From contig NZ_WIAD01000008.1 of assembly GCF_009618275.1 (NCBI RefSeq), forward strand, positions 62,001 to 126,000: DNA of 64,000 nt. Direction: 5' to 3'. The first letter of the stretch is position 1, and each line of letters opens with the position of its first letter. A program made the translations under genes and the position numbers. This document shows positions 26,635-36,119 of this stretch, piece after piece. Source of the DNA: Roseimaritima sediminicola. GTDB taxonomy: Bacteria > Planctomycetota > Planctomycetia > Pirellulales > Pirellulaceae. Below the pieces are notes generated by a model. It was not told the origin of the DNA. It was given only the letters and a program-made list of their open reading frames with translations, and made no database searches.

Positions 26635-29600
26635 ATGCCACAGAACTCCCGTTCTTCGAACGCTTCGCAGTCCGCACAAACTCGTCGAGCCGGCCGCCAA
26701 CTGTTGGCCGCCCTGTTGCGGCGTGGTGAGCAGCCCGAGACGCGGCGGGGCTTGCAGCTGGAGACGCTCGAAGGACGCCAGATGATGGCCGGGGATGTCG
26801 AGCTGTTCGCGACCGGGTCGGCGGAAACGTTCGGAAATGCGGCAGCCAGCGGCATGGCGGCCGCCAGCGAGCAGGCCCAAGGCGAAGCAGCCCAGGGCGA
26901 GGAAGCCCAGGGGGAACCGCAGCCCGATCTGGTCGCCTTTGCCAAACTGCTGAAAGACCAAGGCGTGGTGTTCTACGGTGCCGATTGGTGCGCGTTCTGT
27001 ACCGAACAGAAAGAATTGTTCCAGGACGGGGCTCATGAGTTGCCCTTCGTCGAGGTCACCGACGGCTCGCGCAATCTGAACGCCGTGGGCGTGGCCAATC
27101 AAATTCAGGAATTTCCCACCTGGGATTTCGATGCCAACACGCGTCTGACCGGCGTGTTGACCCTGCAGGAGATCGCCGATGCGGCGGGCGTGGCGATCCC
27201 CACGTCGGAATCACCCACGTTTGCCGACATTGCCGATCAGAGCGTCGCCATCGGCTCGCCGATCCACATCCCGATCGATGCCTACGATCCCAACGGGCAG
27301 AATCTGACCGTGACGGCGACGGTCGAGGATCCGAACCTCTTGGAAGCCATCGTGCTCGAGGGCAACCGCAGCGTTCGCTTCGACATGAAGGGCTATGGCG
27401 ACATGGTCTTCGAACTGTTCGAACAGCGGGCCGAGCGGCCGACCAGCCGCTTTATCGAACTGGCCAATTCCGGGTTCTACGACGGCCTGACGCTGCACCG
27501 CATTCTCGATAACTTCGTGCTCCAAGGCGGCGACCCCAACGGCGACGGCACGGGCGGATCCTCGCTGGGCGACTTCGACGACCAGTTCCATCCCGATCTC
27601 CAGCACACCACGACCGGCGTGCTGTCCTATGCCAAGAGCACCGACGACACCAACGACAGCCAGTTCTTCATCACCGAAGGCAACCAACAGGGTCTCGATT
27701 ACCAGCACTCGGTCTTTGGCCAGTTGGTCGAAGGCGAAGACGTTCGCGAAGGCATCAGCCGCGTCGCGGTGAACAACGCGCAGAAGGGCGATCCGGTCAC
27801 GCCGGTCGAAATCGAATCGGTCACCGTCTTCGAAGACAACGAGAATTCGGTCGTGATGCTGCGGCCGACCGGCAACGGCACCGGGACCACCAACGTCACC
27901 TTCACCGTGACCGATCCCGATGGCAACCAGTACAGCCAGATCGTGGCCGTCACCGTGGGACCCGACACGGTCAACGCCCAGCCCTACCTGGAAGACATCG
28001 ATCCGGTCGTTTCGGCGCAGGGGACGCCCGCCCAGTTCCAGCTGGAATCGGTCGACCTCGAGGGTGACGCGGTCGAATACCTGGCGGAGGTCGACTCGGC
28101 CGATACCTCCGGCGCGACCGTGACGGTGACCGATGACGGCTTGGTCACCGTGACCCCGCCAAGCGACTACAGCGGCACGGTCCGCGTAGGCGTGGCTGTG
28201 CGTTATGCCCAAGGGGCTGCGACCCCGTCGGTACCGGCCAGCCCGGCGCCGATCGACATCCAGTACCTGGACGTGATGTTCTCGGCCGGCGCACCCGGAT
28301 CCATCGATCTGGCCGCGGCCAGCGATACCGGCAGCAGCAGTACCGACAACGTCACCGGCGCCAGCGAGTTGACCTTTACGGTCAGCGGAGTGACGGCCGG
28401 ATCGACCGTCGAACTGTTGGTCAACGACACCGTGGTCGGCGTCGGTGCGGCGACCGGGTCGACCGTTACGATCACGACTGGCAACTTCGAAACGCTGGGC
28501 AGCGGCACCTACGAGGTGGTGGCTCGCCAGCGGGGCGCCGATGGCGTCAACAGCCCGACCAGCAGTCCTCTGACGGTGGTCTACGACAACGTCTTGCCGG
28601 TGGCGGTCGGCCTGCCCGCCGGGCTGCAGGCCAACGTCGGGGCTCAGTACACCGCCGACCTGTCGCATCCCGAAGAGGGAGAGGGCCTGGTGTATGGACT
28701 GAGCAATCCGCCGGCCGGGGCGACGATCGATCCCGAGACCGGCATCATCCGCTGGACACCGACCGAGGCGCAAACCGGAACGCAGTCGTTTAACGTCACC
28801 ATGACCGACCTGGCCGGAAACGTGCGAACGCAGTCGATCGACATCAATGTCGAAGCGGTGGCCCAGGGAGAAATCATCCTGGGCGTGACCGACCTGGATG
28901 GAAACGCCATCAGCAGCATTACGGCCGGCCAGGAGTTTCTGCTGACGTTCTCCGTTCGCGATGCCCGATCATTCTCGGCGACCGGCGTGTTTGCGGCGTA
29001 CACCGATATTGTTTTCGACAACGATCTCGCCCGCCCGGTCGATACCGATCCGTTCGGTGCGGGACCGGATTTCCCCAACACCGTGGGCACGGTTTCCGAC
29101 GGCTTGATCGACGAACTGGGGGCCTTCAGCAATTCCTTCAGCGGTAACGGTTCGGACGAAACCCTGATCGCCACGGTGCGGATGCGCGCCCTGCAGGCCG
29201 GCGAGGCCACGTTCGTGCCGGATCCCGCCGACGGATCGGGCACCAGTTTTCTACTGTACGACGAAGACGACGAAACGCCCACCGAAGCGATCAGCTACGA
29301 AGCGGCCAGCGTTGTGATCGAGGCCGCCTTCAGCGTCAACGACGACCAGTTTACGGCCGTCGAAAACAGCACCGACAACACTTTGGATGTGCTGGATAAC
29401 GATCAAGCCGCCGCCGGCGATACGCTGACCCTGGTCAGTGTCTCAACGCCCGACTCCGGCGGTCAGGTCACGATCGACAACGGCGTCGTCCTGTACACGC
29501 CGGCGACCGATTTCACCGGTACCGAAACCTTTACCTATGTCGCTCGCGACACCGCGGGGGTCCAGCAGAGCGGCACCGTGTCGGTGACCGTCTCGGCCCA

Positions 29601-31518
29601 GGCGGCCGCGCCCACCGCCGTGGGCGACACGCAGAGCGTGGCCAAGGATTCCACGGGCAACCGCTTGGATGTTCTGGCCAATGACGGCGGCGAGAACCTG
29701 ACGATCACCGCGGTCGGTACGCCCGTCGCTGGCGGAACGGTCTCGATCGAATCGGGCAGTGGGGCCGTGTTGTACACTCCCCCGGCCGGCTTTACCGGTA
29801 CCGATACGTTTACCTACACCATCTCCAATGGCTCGCAGACCAGCCAGGCTTCGGTCGTGGTGAATGTTTCCGCGACCAACCCGCCGCCGACAGCCGTCAA
29901 CGACCTGTTCACCGTCACCGAAGACGCGGCGGAAGCCGAATACGATGTCTTGGCCAACGATTCCAACCCCGATTCGTCGGAAACGTTCAGTCTGACCTCG
30001 GTCGGCAGTTCCGGCAACGGCAGCACCGTTCGCCTGTCGGACGACGGCACCAAAGTCGTATACAAGCCGGCGGCGAATTTCTTTGGCAGCGAACAGATTA
30101 CGTATACGATCACCGATTCCAATGGGGCTTCGGCCACGGGAACGATCACGTTTAATGTGACCGGCGTGAACGATCCGCCGCCGGCCGCCGATGTGACCAA
30201 AACCATCACCAAAGGCGGTTCCGCCCAGACCGTCTTCAACATCGCCGATGCCGGGACCAACGTCGATGGGCCCGATGAAACGCTGACCATCACCGCGGTG
30301 GGTTCGACCTCGGGCGGAGGCACCGTGGCGATCAGTGGCGATGCAATTACCTACACGCCTTCCTCGGCCAGCTTTACCGGCACCGATACGTTTACCTACA
30401 CCATCACCGACGGCTCCGGTTCGACGGCCAGCGGCACGATCACGGTTAATGTGCGAGATTACGTGCCTCGCGATTTCGTCATCACCCTGCCCAGTTCGAA
30501 CATGATCATTCCCTACACGGCGCGTTTGGTCGGCACGACCGACTTTGGCGAGACGGTGGACCTGAGCGTCGACGCGGCGGTAACGGGCAACCAAATCGTG
30601 TTTACCGACCAGGCGCCCGGCAACTACCGCATCGAGATCCCCGAGATGCCGTTTCTGATCGGTGGCGAATCGGCCCAGACGATCGAAATAACCAGCGCCG
30701 CCGACGATGGCGATTTCGCCCAGGCCCTGCCGGAACTGGGATCGCTGCGGCCGGAATTCATGTCGCTGCGAGATTTCCTGGGCTCCACGCCCAAGCAAAG
30801 CGTCTTTGCGGCGGTGGCTCCGGGGCAATCCAACCTGTTTGTGCTCTCGCCGCAGGACATGGGCGATCTGAGTGCCCCGACGGTGTCGCTGAACGCCGCG
30901 GGCGACCAGTTGACCATTGAAGTGACCAAGGCCGACGGAACTCGGGATACTCGCACCGTGGCGATCAATGGCAACGATGCCGACCTGGAAGTCCGGGCGA
31001 CCAGTGGCGACTACCGCTTGGTTCGCGTCAATTTGGATGACGGCACCGGTGGCTCGAGCAGTGCCGCCGCGGCAACCCAGCAGGCCCAGGGCGAACAGGC
31101 CCAGGGCGAACAGGCTCAGGGCGAACAGGTCTCCGGCCAGTTCGCCAATAGCGAAGCGGCTCAAGGGGAATCGCCACGGATCGAACGTGTCGATTACTCG
31201 TCGGCTTCTGCTTCGCCCAAGCCAACCCCGGGGGCAACCGGCGCGCCCCTGTCGGCAAACCAGATTCCGACGGTTAAACTGGCCAGCAATTCGTCGGCCA
31301 CGGTTAGTGCCGCAAGCGAGGGAAGCGACGCGCCGGCAGCGAATCTGGCCGATGTGGCCCAGCGGCGTACCGCGGCGATCGACTCGGCCATGGCTGCGGT
31401 AGCCACCCCGGGACAGCAGCCCACGACGGCCGAACAGATCCTGACCGGCGCCGACGAAGAGAGTGTCGACCCCGACGTGGTGGACGACGTGTTGCGATTG
31501 TTGAGTGAACGCGAATAG
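26635..31518 (+). CDS. Giant surface protein: planctomycete export motif, thioredoxin-like, cyclophilin and cadherin-like repeats
   Basis: 1627 aa from the ATG at 26635 (the frame opens 60 bases earlier). Residues ~40-54 read LQLETLEGRQMMAGD, matching the planctomycete extracellular-protein N-terminal motif (LEPR-like, then LLAGD). Then an AQGE repeat, a thioredoxin-like domain (~99-185) with CAFC at 119-122, and a cyclophilin-type peptidyl-prolyl isomerase domain (~245-400: NSGFYDGLTLHRI, FVLQGGDPNGDG, NDSQFFIT, HSVFGQL). Next are Ig/cadherin-like modules, a cohesin-like segment (~755-880), and four tandem Big/cadherin-like repeats (~900-1275; repeated TYTPA..FTGTDTFTYTITD). The C-terminus carries AQGEQ repeats and a Ser/Ala-rich tail. 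Probably exported and surface-anchored; could fold or modify secreted proteins or act as an adhesin. Confidence 0.88.
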   Translation: MPQNSRSSNASQSAQTRRAGRQLLAALLRRGEQPETRRGLQLETLEGRQMMAGDVELFATGSAETFGNAAASGMAAASEQAQGEAAQGEEAQGEPQPDLVAFAKLLKDQGVVFYGADWCAFCTEQKELFQDGAHELPFVEVTDGSRNLNAVGVANQIQEFPTWDFDANTRLTGVLTLQEIADAAGVAIPTSESPTFADIADQSVAIGSPIHIPIDAYDPNGQNLTVTATVEDPNLLEAIVLEGNRSVRFDMKGYGDMVFELFEQRAERPTSRFIELANSGFYDGLTLHRILDNFVLQGGDPNGDGTGGSSLGDFDDQFHPDLQHTTTGVLSYAKSTDDTNDSQFFITEGNQQGLDYQHSVFGQLVEGEDVREGISRVAVNNAQKGDPVTPVEIESVTVFEDNENSVVMLRPTGNGTGTTNVTFTVTDPDGNQYSQIVAVTVGPDTVNAQPYLEDIDPVVSAQGTPAQFQLESVDLEGDAVEYLAEVDSADTSGATVTVTDDGLVTVTPPSDYSGTVRVGVAVRYAQGAATPSVPASPAPIDIQYLDVMFSAGAPGSIDLAAASDTGSSSTDNVTGASELTFTVSGVTAGSTVELLVNDTVVGVGAATGSTVTITTGNFETLGSGTYEVVARQRGADGVNSPTSSPLTVVYDNVLPVAVGLPAGLQANVGAQYTADLSHPEEGEGLVYGLSNPPAGATIDPETGIIRWTPTEAQTGTQSFNVTMTDLAGNVRTQSIDINVEAVAQGEIILGVTDLDGNAISSITAGQEFLLTFSVRDARSFSATGVFAAYTDIVFDNDLARPVDTDPFGAGPDFPNTVGTVSDGLIDELGAFSNSFSGNGSDETLIATVRMRALQAGEATFVPDPADGSGTSFLLYDEDDETPTEAISYEAASVVIEAAFSVNDDQFTAVENSTDNTLDVLDNDQAAAGDTLTLVSVSTPDSGGQVTIDNGVVLYTPATDFTGTETFTYVARDTAGVQQSGTVSVTVSAQAAAPTAVGDTQSVAKDSTGNRLDVLANDGGENLTITAVGTPVAGGTVSIESGSGAVLYTPPAGFTGTDTFTYTISNGSQTSQASVVVNVSATNPPPTAVNDLFTVTEDAAEAEYDVLANDSNPDSSETFSLTSVGSSGNGSTVRLSDDGTKVVYKPAANFFGSEQITYTITDSNGASATGTITFNVTGVNDPPPAADVTKTITKGGSAQTVFNIADAGTNVDGPDETLTITAVGSTSGGGTVAISGDAITYTPSSASFTGTDTFTYTITDGSGSTASGTITVNVRDYVPRDFVITLPSSNMIIPYTARLVGTTDFGETVDLSVDAAVTGNQIVFTDQAPGNYRIEIPEMPFLIGGESAQTIEITSAADDGDFAQALPELGSLRPEFMSLRDFLGSTPKQSVFAAVAPGQSNLFVLSPQDMGDLSAPTVSLNAAGDQLTIEVTKADGTRDTRTVAINGNDADLEVRATSGDYRLVRVNLDDGTGGSSSAAAATQQAQGEQAQGEQAQGEQVSGQFANSEAAQGESPRIERVDYSSASASPKPTPGATGAPLSANQIPTVKLASNSSATVSAASEGSDAPAANLADVAQRRTAAIDSAMAAVATPGQQPTTAEQILTGADEESVDPDVVDDVLRLLSERE

Positions 31519-31521
31519 TCG

Positions 31522-32499
31522 ATGCTGGCCCCGGTCGAATCTCCTCTGCCCCTGTTGATCACCGGATTGGCGGGGGTGCCGGGGTACAATGCGTTTGCTT
31601 TCTTTCGCCAGCGTTACGGCGACGCGGTGTGGGCCATTCGCCCCAAACGCAATTGGCGTCTGCAGGGTCCCGGCATCATCGCCTGCGACACCGATGACAC
31701 CCCAGCGGTCGATGCCCTCTGGAACCAGCACCGCTTTGCCGCCGTGCTCAGCTTTGCCGGTTCCTGCCACCTGAAGGCTTGCGAGCTGGATCCGGCTATG
31801 GCCCAACGGATCAATGTCCGCGGAACCGCCAACATCGCTCGTGCGGCGGCGCGGCACGGCGCCCGGATGATCCACCTGTCCTCGGACCTGGTCTTCGCTG
31901 GCCGCCCCGAAGGCAACTACACCGAACGGGACACGCCCGACCCGGTGACGGTGTACGGCAAGACCATGGTCGAGGGCGAGCTGGAAGTGCTCGAGCGCTG
32001 CGCGGCCGCTTGCATCCTGCGGATCTCCCTGCCGATGGGCCCCAGTTTCAATGGGCACGCCGGAGCGATCGACTGGATCGAGTCTCGCTTCGCCAAAGAC
32101 AAACCCGCCACGCTGTACTATGACGAGGTCCGCACGCCCACCTACGTGGCCTGTATGAACCAGTTGTACGAGCGGTTGCTGGTGGGCGAGGAAGCCGGGC
32201 TGTATCATGCCGGCGGGCCGCGAGCGCTCAGCCTGTACCAGATCGCTCAGGTGATCAACTTGGTGGGCGGCTACGACCCGTCGCACCTGAAGGGTTGTCC
32301 GCGACACGAAGCCGGGCCGATTCCACCACGGGCGGGCAACGTCACGATGGATTCCAGCAAGTTGCAAGCGGTCTTTGGCGAGGACGTGTTCGCGCCGTGG
32401 CCGCTGCGCAGCGAGCTGGTCCCGGAGGACCGCCAGTGGCACCGCCGCCGGGAAGTCCTCAGCGGTTCGCCCGCCCGCGTGCTCGAGTTTTTGACGTAG
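31522..32499 (+). CDS. RmlD-like sugar-nucleotide reductase (extended SDR)
   Basis: 325 aa. NAD(P)-binding Rossmann motif at the N-terminus (LLITGLAGVPGYNAF, a variant of GxxGxxG), catalytic Ser in MIHLSSDLVFAG and the YxxxK pair in VTVYGKTMVEGE. This is the layout of dTDP-4-dehydrorhamnose reductase-like proteins, though it lacks rml neighbours, so the substrate is uncertain. It starts 3 bases after the surface-protein stop, so it is translated from the same mRNA and may serve glycosylation of surface material. Confidence 0.88.
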   Translation: MLAPVESPLPLLITGLAGVPGYNAFAFFRQRYGDAVWAIRPKRNWRLQGPGIIACDTDDTPAVDALWNQHRFAAVLSFAGSCHLKACELDPAMAQRINVRGTANIARAAARHGARMIHLSSDLVFAGRPEGNYTERDTPDPVTVYGKTMVEGELEVLERCAAACILRISLPMGPSFNGHAGAIDWIESRFAKDKPATLYYDEVRTPTYVACMNQLYERLLVGEEAGLYHAGGPRALSLYQIAQVINLVGGYDPSHLKGCPRHEAGPIPPRAGNVTMDSSKLQAVFGEDVFAPWPLRSELVPEDRQWHRRREVLSGSPARVLEFLT

Positions 32500-32597
32500 A
32501 CGGAGCCGCTGTGCAGTTCGCCCCGATCTGCGGTTCGACCCATTGTGCGATTGACGAATCGGCGGACCAAGACCTCCCTATCTCTGGATCTTTGACG

Positions 32598-34094
32598 ATG
32601 AACCGAACGTCGACAGCGTTTCTCACGAGTCTGTTTTTGTTTGCCGGCAGTGTCCTGGCCGATTCGCAAGCGACCACCCAAGCAGGTAATCAGGCAGCTA
32701 CCTTGGCGGCCGATTACGCGGTGGTGGTCTCGCGTGCCACCTACGACAAACCCGCTTGGGCCGAGGTGGTCGCGGCGCTGGCCGATAAACATCAAACCGA
32801 AACGATCCTGGTCTGGGATGAGGATGCCAGCGAAGTGCTCGACGCGTTGCGGGCACGGCACCCTCGCTACACCTGCTTTGTGGCCCGGTCCGAGGAAGCC
32901 GGCCGCGAGTTCATCGCCGCCGTGCATCGTCTGTGCCGCCAATTCGACGACGATCCCTACGCCGACACGCTGTGGGCGGTCCTGACCGGCTACGACGCCG
33001 AGAACGCCCTGCAAATCGCGAAAACGAACCAGCCGTTGACGGTTCGCAAAGTCGCTTCGGGAACCGAGGTGGCCCTCGAAATGTGCCAGCAAGGCCTGTG
33101 GTACGACGAACTGGTGCAACACAAACAGGTTCAACGCCAGCTCGGCGAAGCGCCGCGGCAAACACGCGGTCCGGCCGACACGACCCGAGCCTTGGCCGAC
33201 ACCCTGACCGACTACCGCGCCGACCTGTTCGTCACTTCGGGACACGCCACCGAACGCGACTGGCAGATCGGATTCGCTTATCCCAACGGAACCTTTCGGT
33301 CTCAAGCCGGGCAGATGTACGGTGTTCCCCTGCAAGGCGAACGCTTCGCCATCGACAGCGACTCGCCCAAGGTCTACCTGGCGATTGGCAATTGCTTGAT
33401 GGGACACATCGATGGCCCGGACGCGATGGCGCTTGCTTGGATGAACAGTGTGGGCGTTCGCCAAATGGTCGGCTACACGGTCGTCACCTGGTACGGCTAC
33501 GGCGGCTGGGGCGTGCTGGATTACTTTGTCGAACAACCGGGCCGTTACACCTTGGCCGAAGCTTTTCATGCCAACCACCACGCCTTGATCCACCGCCTGG
33601 ACACGGGTTTCGATGGCTTGGTGCGTCAGGACATCCCCGTGGGCCGCATGGCGTCCGATGGTCTCAATCCCACCGCGGCCGGTCGAACCATGGGGCTGAC
33701 GCCGCAGGACGGCCGGGGTTTGATGTGGGACCGCGACGTGGTTGCCCTGTACGGCGACCCGGCTTGGCAAGCCCGGATGCAGCCCCAGCCGCTGGCCTAC
33801 GAACAAGACCTGTCCATCGACGGTGATCGCTACACGCTGACAATCCGTCCCCAGCGTGGCGAGGAGTCGTTTCAACCGATCAACGAGAACGGAGCTCAGC
33901 GAGGCGGCCGGCCCCTGGTGGCTTTCTTGCCGCACCGAGTCGAGGATATCCAGCTGGTCGATGGCCAGGATCTGACGCCCGTGATCACCGACGATTTCGT
34001 CTTGATTCCCAACCCCGGCGATTGCGATCCCCAGCGGCCCTACCGGGTTGTGTTCACGGCCCGTCCGATTGGGCAGTCGCCAGGCGTCAAATAG
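32598..34094 (+). CDS. Secreted protein with possible clan-CD cysteine peptidase core
   Basis: 498 aa from the ATG at 32598. Signal peptide ~1-21 (FLTSLFLFAGSVLA-DS). No confident family match by eye. The middle has a hydrophobic strand ending LFVTSGHATERD, and ~50 residues later a hydrophobic strand ending VYLAIGNCLMGHIDG. A His after one strand and a Cys after the next is the arrangement of caspase/gingipain-like (clan CD) peptidases, although the usual HG order is GH here. It could instead be a non-peptidase relative. It follows the reductase gene by 98 bases and converges on the SH3 gene. Confidence 0.6.
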   Translation: MNRTSTAFLTSLFLFAGSVLADSQATTQAGNQAATLAADYAVVVSRATYDKPAWAEVVAALADKHQTETILVWDEDASEVLDALRARHPRYTCFVARSEEAGREFIAAVHRLCRQFDDDPYADTLWAVLTGYDAENALQIAKTNQPLTVRKVASGTEVALEMCQQGLWYDELVQHKQVQRQLGEAPRQTRGPADTTRALADTLTDYRADLFVTSGHATERDWQIGFAYPNGTFRSQAGQMYGVPLQGERFAIDSDSPKVYLAIGNCLMGHIDGPDAMALAWMNSVGVRQMVGYTVVTWYGYGGWGVLDYFVEQPGRYTLAEAFHANHHALIHRLDTGFDGLVRQDIPVGRMASDGLNPTAAGRTMGLTPQDGRGLMWDRDVVALYGDPAWQARMQPQPLAYEQDLSIDGDRYTLTIRPQRGEESFQPINENGAQRGGRPLVAFLPHRVEDIQLVDGQDLTPVITDDFVLIPNPGDCDPQRPYRVVFTARPIGQSPGVK

Positions 34095-34112
34095 GAAGGC
34101 ATGTGGAATCCA

Positions 34113-35783
34113 TCAACGGCCGACGCGCAGGACGCGTTTGGCCGTGATGTGCGGCGTTTCCAGTCCGGTCAGGTAATCCAGGTCGCCCGCGAGGGCGACT
34201 TTGGCGTTCAGGTGATTGCGTAGGTTCAGCCCCGGCATCGGGCTGACATAAGCCAGCGTCTGGCCGGCCCCGTTGGTCAGGGCGAACGGCGGCGAATCAG
34301 GGCGCGCGGAGTAGACCTGGACGAGAAAACCCTGCCGGTCGTAGCCTTCGGGGGCCGCTGACGTTGCGGCCGCGGATGTCGTCGTGAGCGAGGCTTCGGA
34401 AAGGTCCGTCGGTGCGACCGGAGCTTCGCCATCGCGTCGGCGCGAAATCCGCTGATACTGCTCGACGCGTTCAACCAACACGCGAGCGCGTTCGCGTTTG
34501 ACCGGATCGCTGTGTTGTTCCAACCACATTCTAGCCCGGCGGCGGATCGGTTCGACCACGGCGGCCGAACTGCCGGCGGCCATCTGCCGAGACAGTTCCA
34601 GTTGCAGCGCGTCGACGTCGGCGTCGACCAGGCGGCGGGATAGCTTGCGAGCGAGCTGTTGTTGTTCGGCGGCGCTGGGGGCGGACACCGGTCGCAGGGA
34701 CGGGGGCGTTGTCTCCTGTAGGCCCGAGATGGTCGAGCCGCCCGCTGGGCTGCCGGTCGGGGCAAACGCGGCGGTTGCGGATACCTGCTGGACGGCCGGG
34801 GTGCGGCTGCCCGCGACCCAACTGCTGTCGTCGGCGGCCAGGGCCGGCTCCGGCGGCTGGGCCGTGCCGATCTGAGCAAGACCGCTCGCGGTGGAGCTTT
34901 CGGAGGCTTGGATATCGTGGACCACAATCGCCGGATCCACTTCCAGCTTGGGCGCTAGCCCCGGCGCCCGGGCGACGCCCGAGCCGATGGGTTGCTCGCG
35001 GGATTCGGGATCCGTTTCCAGTTCGGCCCGGTCGCTCAGTTCGGCCCGGTCGCTCAGTTCGGCCTCCGATCGCGTCGCATCTGCGGCCTCATCGCGGCTG
35101 TCGGCCAAGCTTTCAGGCTGGGGGGCCGCCTCGTCGCGCATCGTCTCTTCGGTTGCCGTAGCCGGCGTCGCCTGGGCCAGATCGTCCAGTTCTTGTTCGG
35201 AAAGCCGCGGCGGCTGGGCGGCTGCGATTTGCGCGGCGCTGCGCCGCTGGATCTGGACCAGTTCTTCCGCGCTGTCGGCGATCTGCGAGCGGTGCACCCA
35301 GCGGAACTCGCCCGAGGGCGGCACGATCCGATACCACAGTTGCGGTCCGTCACCGGAGTTGCGTTCGGTTTGGCCGAGGATCGTGACCGTTTCGCCTTCG
35401 GCCAGTTGGACCTGCCAGCGGTAGGTGCGAGCGCGTCCCAGACGGGTTCCGATCCAAGCAACCGCACGCCGATCGACGACCACGCCGTGCGTTCCCTCCG
35501 CGTCGACTTCGATGCTATCGGCCGGCACCCAGGAAAAACTGCCTTCCGGTGGACGAACACCCAACCAACCGTCGTCGGTTTCTACGTACACGTCTAGTTC
35601 TTGTCCGATCCGCAGCGGGTCGGTTCGATAGAACTCTCCGGCCGGACCGCATCGCGCATACACGTCCTCGTGCGCGATGAAGACAACGTAGGGTTCGACC
35701 GGTCCATCCTGGGCGGCAGCCGAAAACAGGACGGGCACGGTGCCCACACAGGCGATCAAGACAAGAAACAGGCGACGACACAT
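34113..35783 (-). CDS. Exported protein with two bacterial SH3-like domains
   Basis: 556 aa. Signal peptide ~1-24 (LFLVLIACVGTVPVLFSAAA). Two SH3-type modules follow: ~30-95 (YVVFIAHEDVYARCGPAGEF ... GWLGVRPPEGSFSWVPAD) and ~100-170 (with WYRIVPPSGEFRWVHRSQI). The rest is long, low-complexity and Ala/Glu/Ser-rich, including an 18-nt repeat encoding AELSDR (35030-35066), then a charged helical C-terminal region. Such proteins often bind cell-wall or surface polymers. Convergent with the putative peptidase (19-base gap). Confidence 0.75.
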   Translation of the reverse strand: MCRRLFLVLIACVGTVPVLFSAAAQDGPVEPYVVFIAHEDVYARCGPAGEFYRTDPLRIGQELDVYVETDDGWLGVRPPEGSFSWVPADSIEVDAEGTHGVVVDRRAVAWIGTRLGRARTYRWQVQLAEGETVTILGQTERNSGDGPQLWYRIVPPSGEFRWVHRSQIADSAEELVQIQRRSAAQIAAAQPPRLSEQELDDLAQATPATATEETMRDEAAPQPESLADSRDEAADATRSEAELSDRAELSDRAELETDPESREQPIGSGVARAPGLAPKLEVDPAIVVHDIQASESSTASGLAQIGTAQPPEPALAADDSSWVAGSRTPAVQQVSATAAFAPTGSPAGGSTISGLQETTPPSLRPVSAPSAAEQQQLARKLSRRLVDADVDALQLELSRQMAAGSSAAVVEPIRRRARMWLEQHSDPVKRERARVLVERVEQYQRISRRRDGEAPVAPTDLSEASLTTTSAAATSAAPEGYDRQGFLVQVYSARPDSPPFALTNGAGQTLAYVSPMPGLNLRNHLNAKVALAGDLDYLTGLETPHITAKRVLRVGR

Positions 35784-36119
35784 AGTTGATATTCCTCCGT
35801 GCGTTGCTGTTAGCGGATCGGCCGGCTTGCCAGCAAGAGCGGTTTACCGGATCGCACGGAAATTTGCCAGCTCGCAGCCAGAATCGCCGGCTCGCAGGAA
35901 GATTTGCCGGCTCGCAGGGATCAGACGCACCGGAGCGAAACGGCCCGCAACCACCTTGCGGCGTCGTCCCGCGGTGACGTCTGGGGTCGAGACAGCGAGG
36001 CAGGGCGGCGGCCGCCGACGTCGCTTTCTTTTGCCTGGCCGATGGCCCATACTGATTGAAGTTAAAGAGCTACGCCGTTCTTTCTTGCGCTTCACCGTTG
36101 TCGGATAAGGAACCACCAG
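35784..36119. other. Intergenic region upstream of aconitase with short tandem repeats
   Basis: About 336 bases between the divergent SH3 and aconitase genes. Three imperfect ~20-bp repeats around GCCGGCTCGCAG lie near 35865-35925. No gene is seen. AAGGAACCACCAG just before 36120 is the aconitase ribosome-binding site. Confidence 0.5.

Noticed and set aside
29443-32442. A ~999-codon minus-strand frame opposite the surface protein
   Set aside because: Overlaps the repeats of a well supported plus-strand gene and an RmlD-like gene; composition is a mirror of the coding strand.
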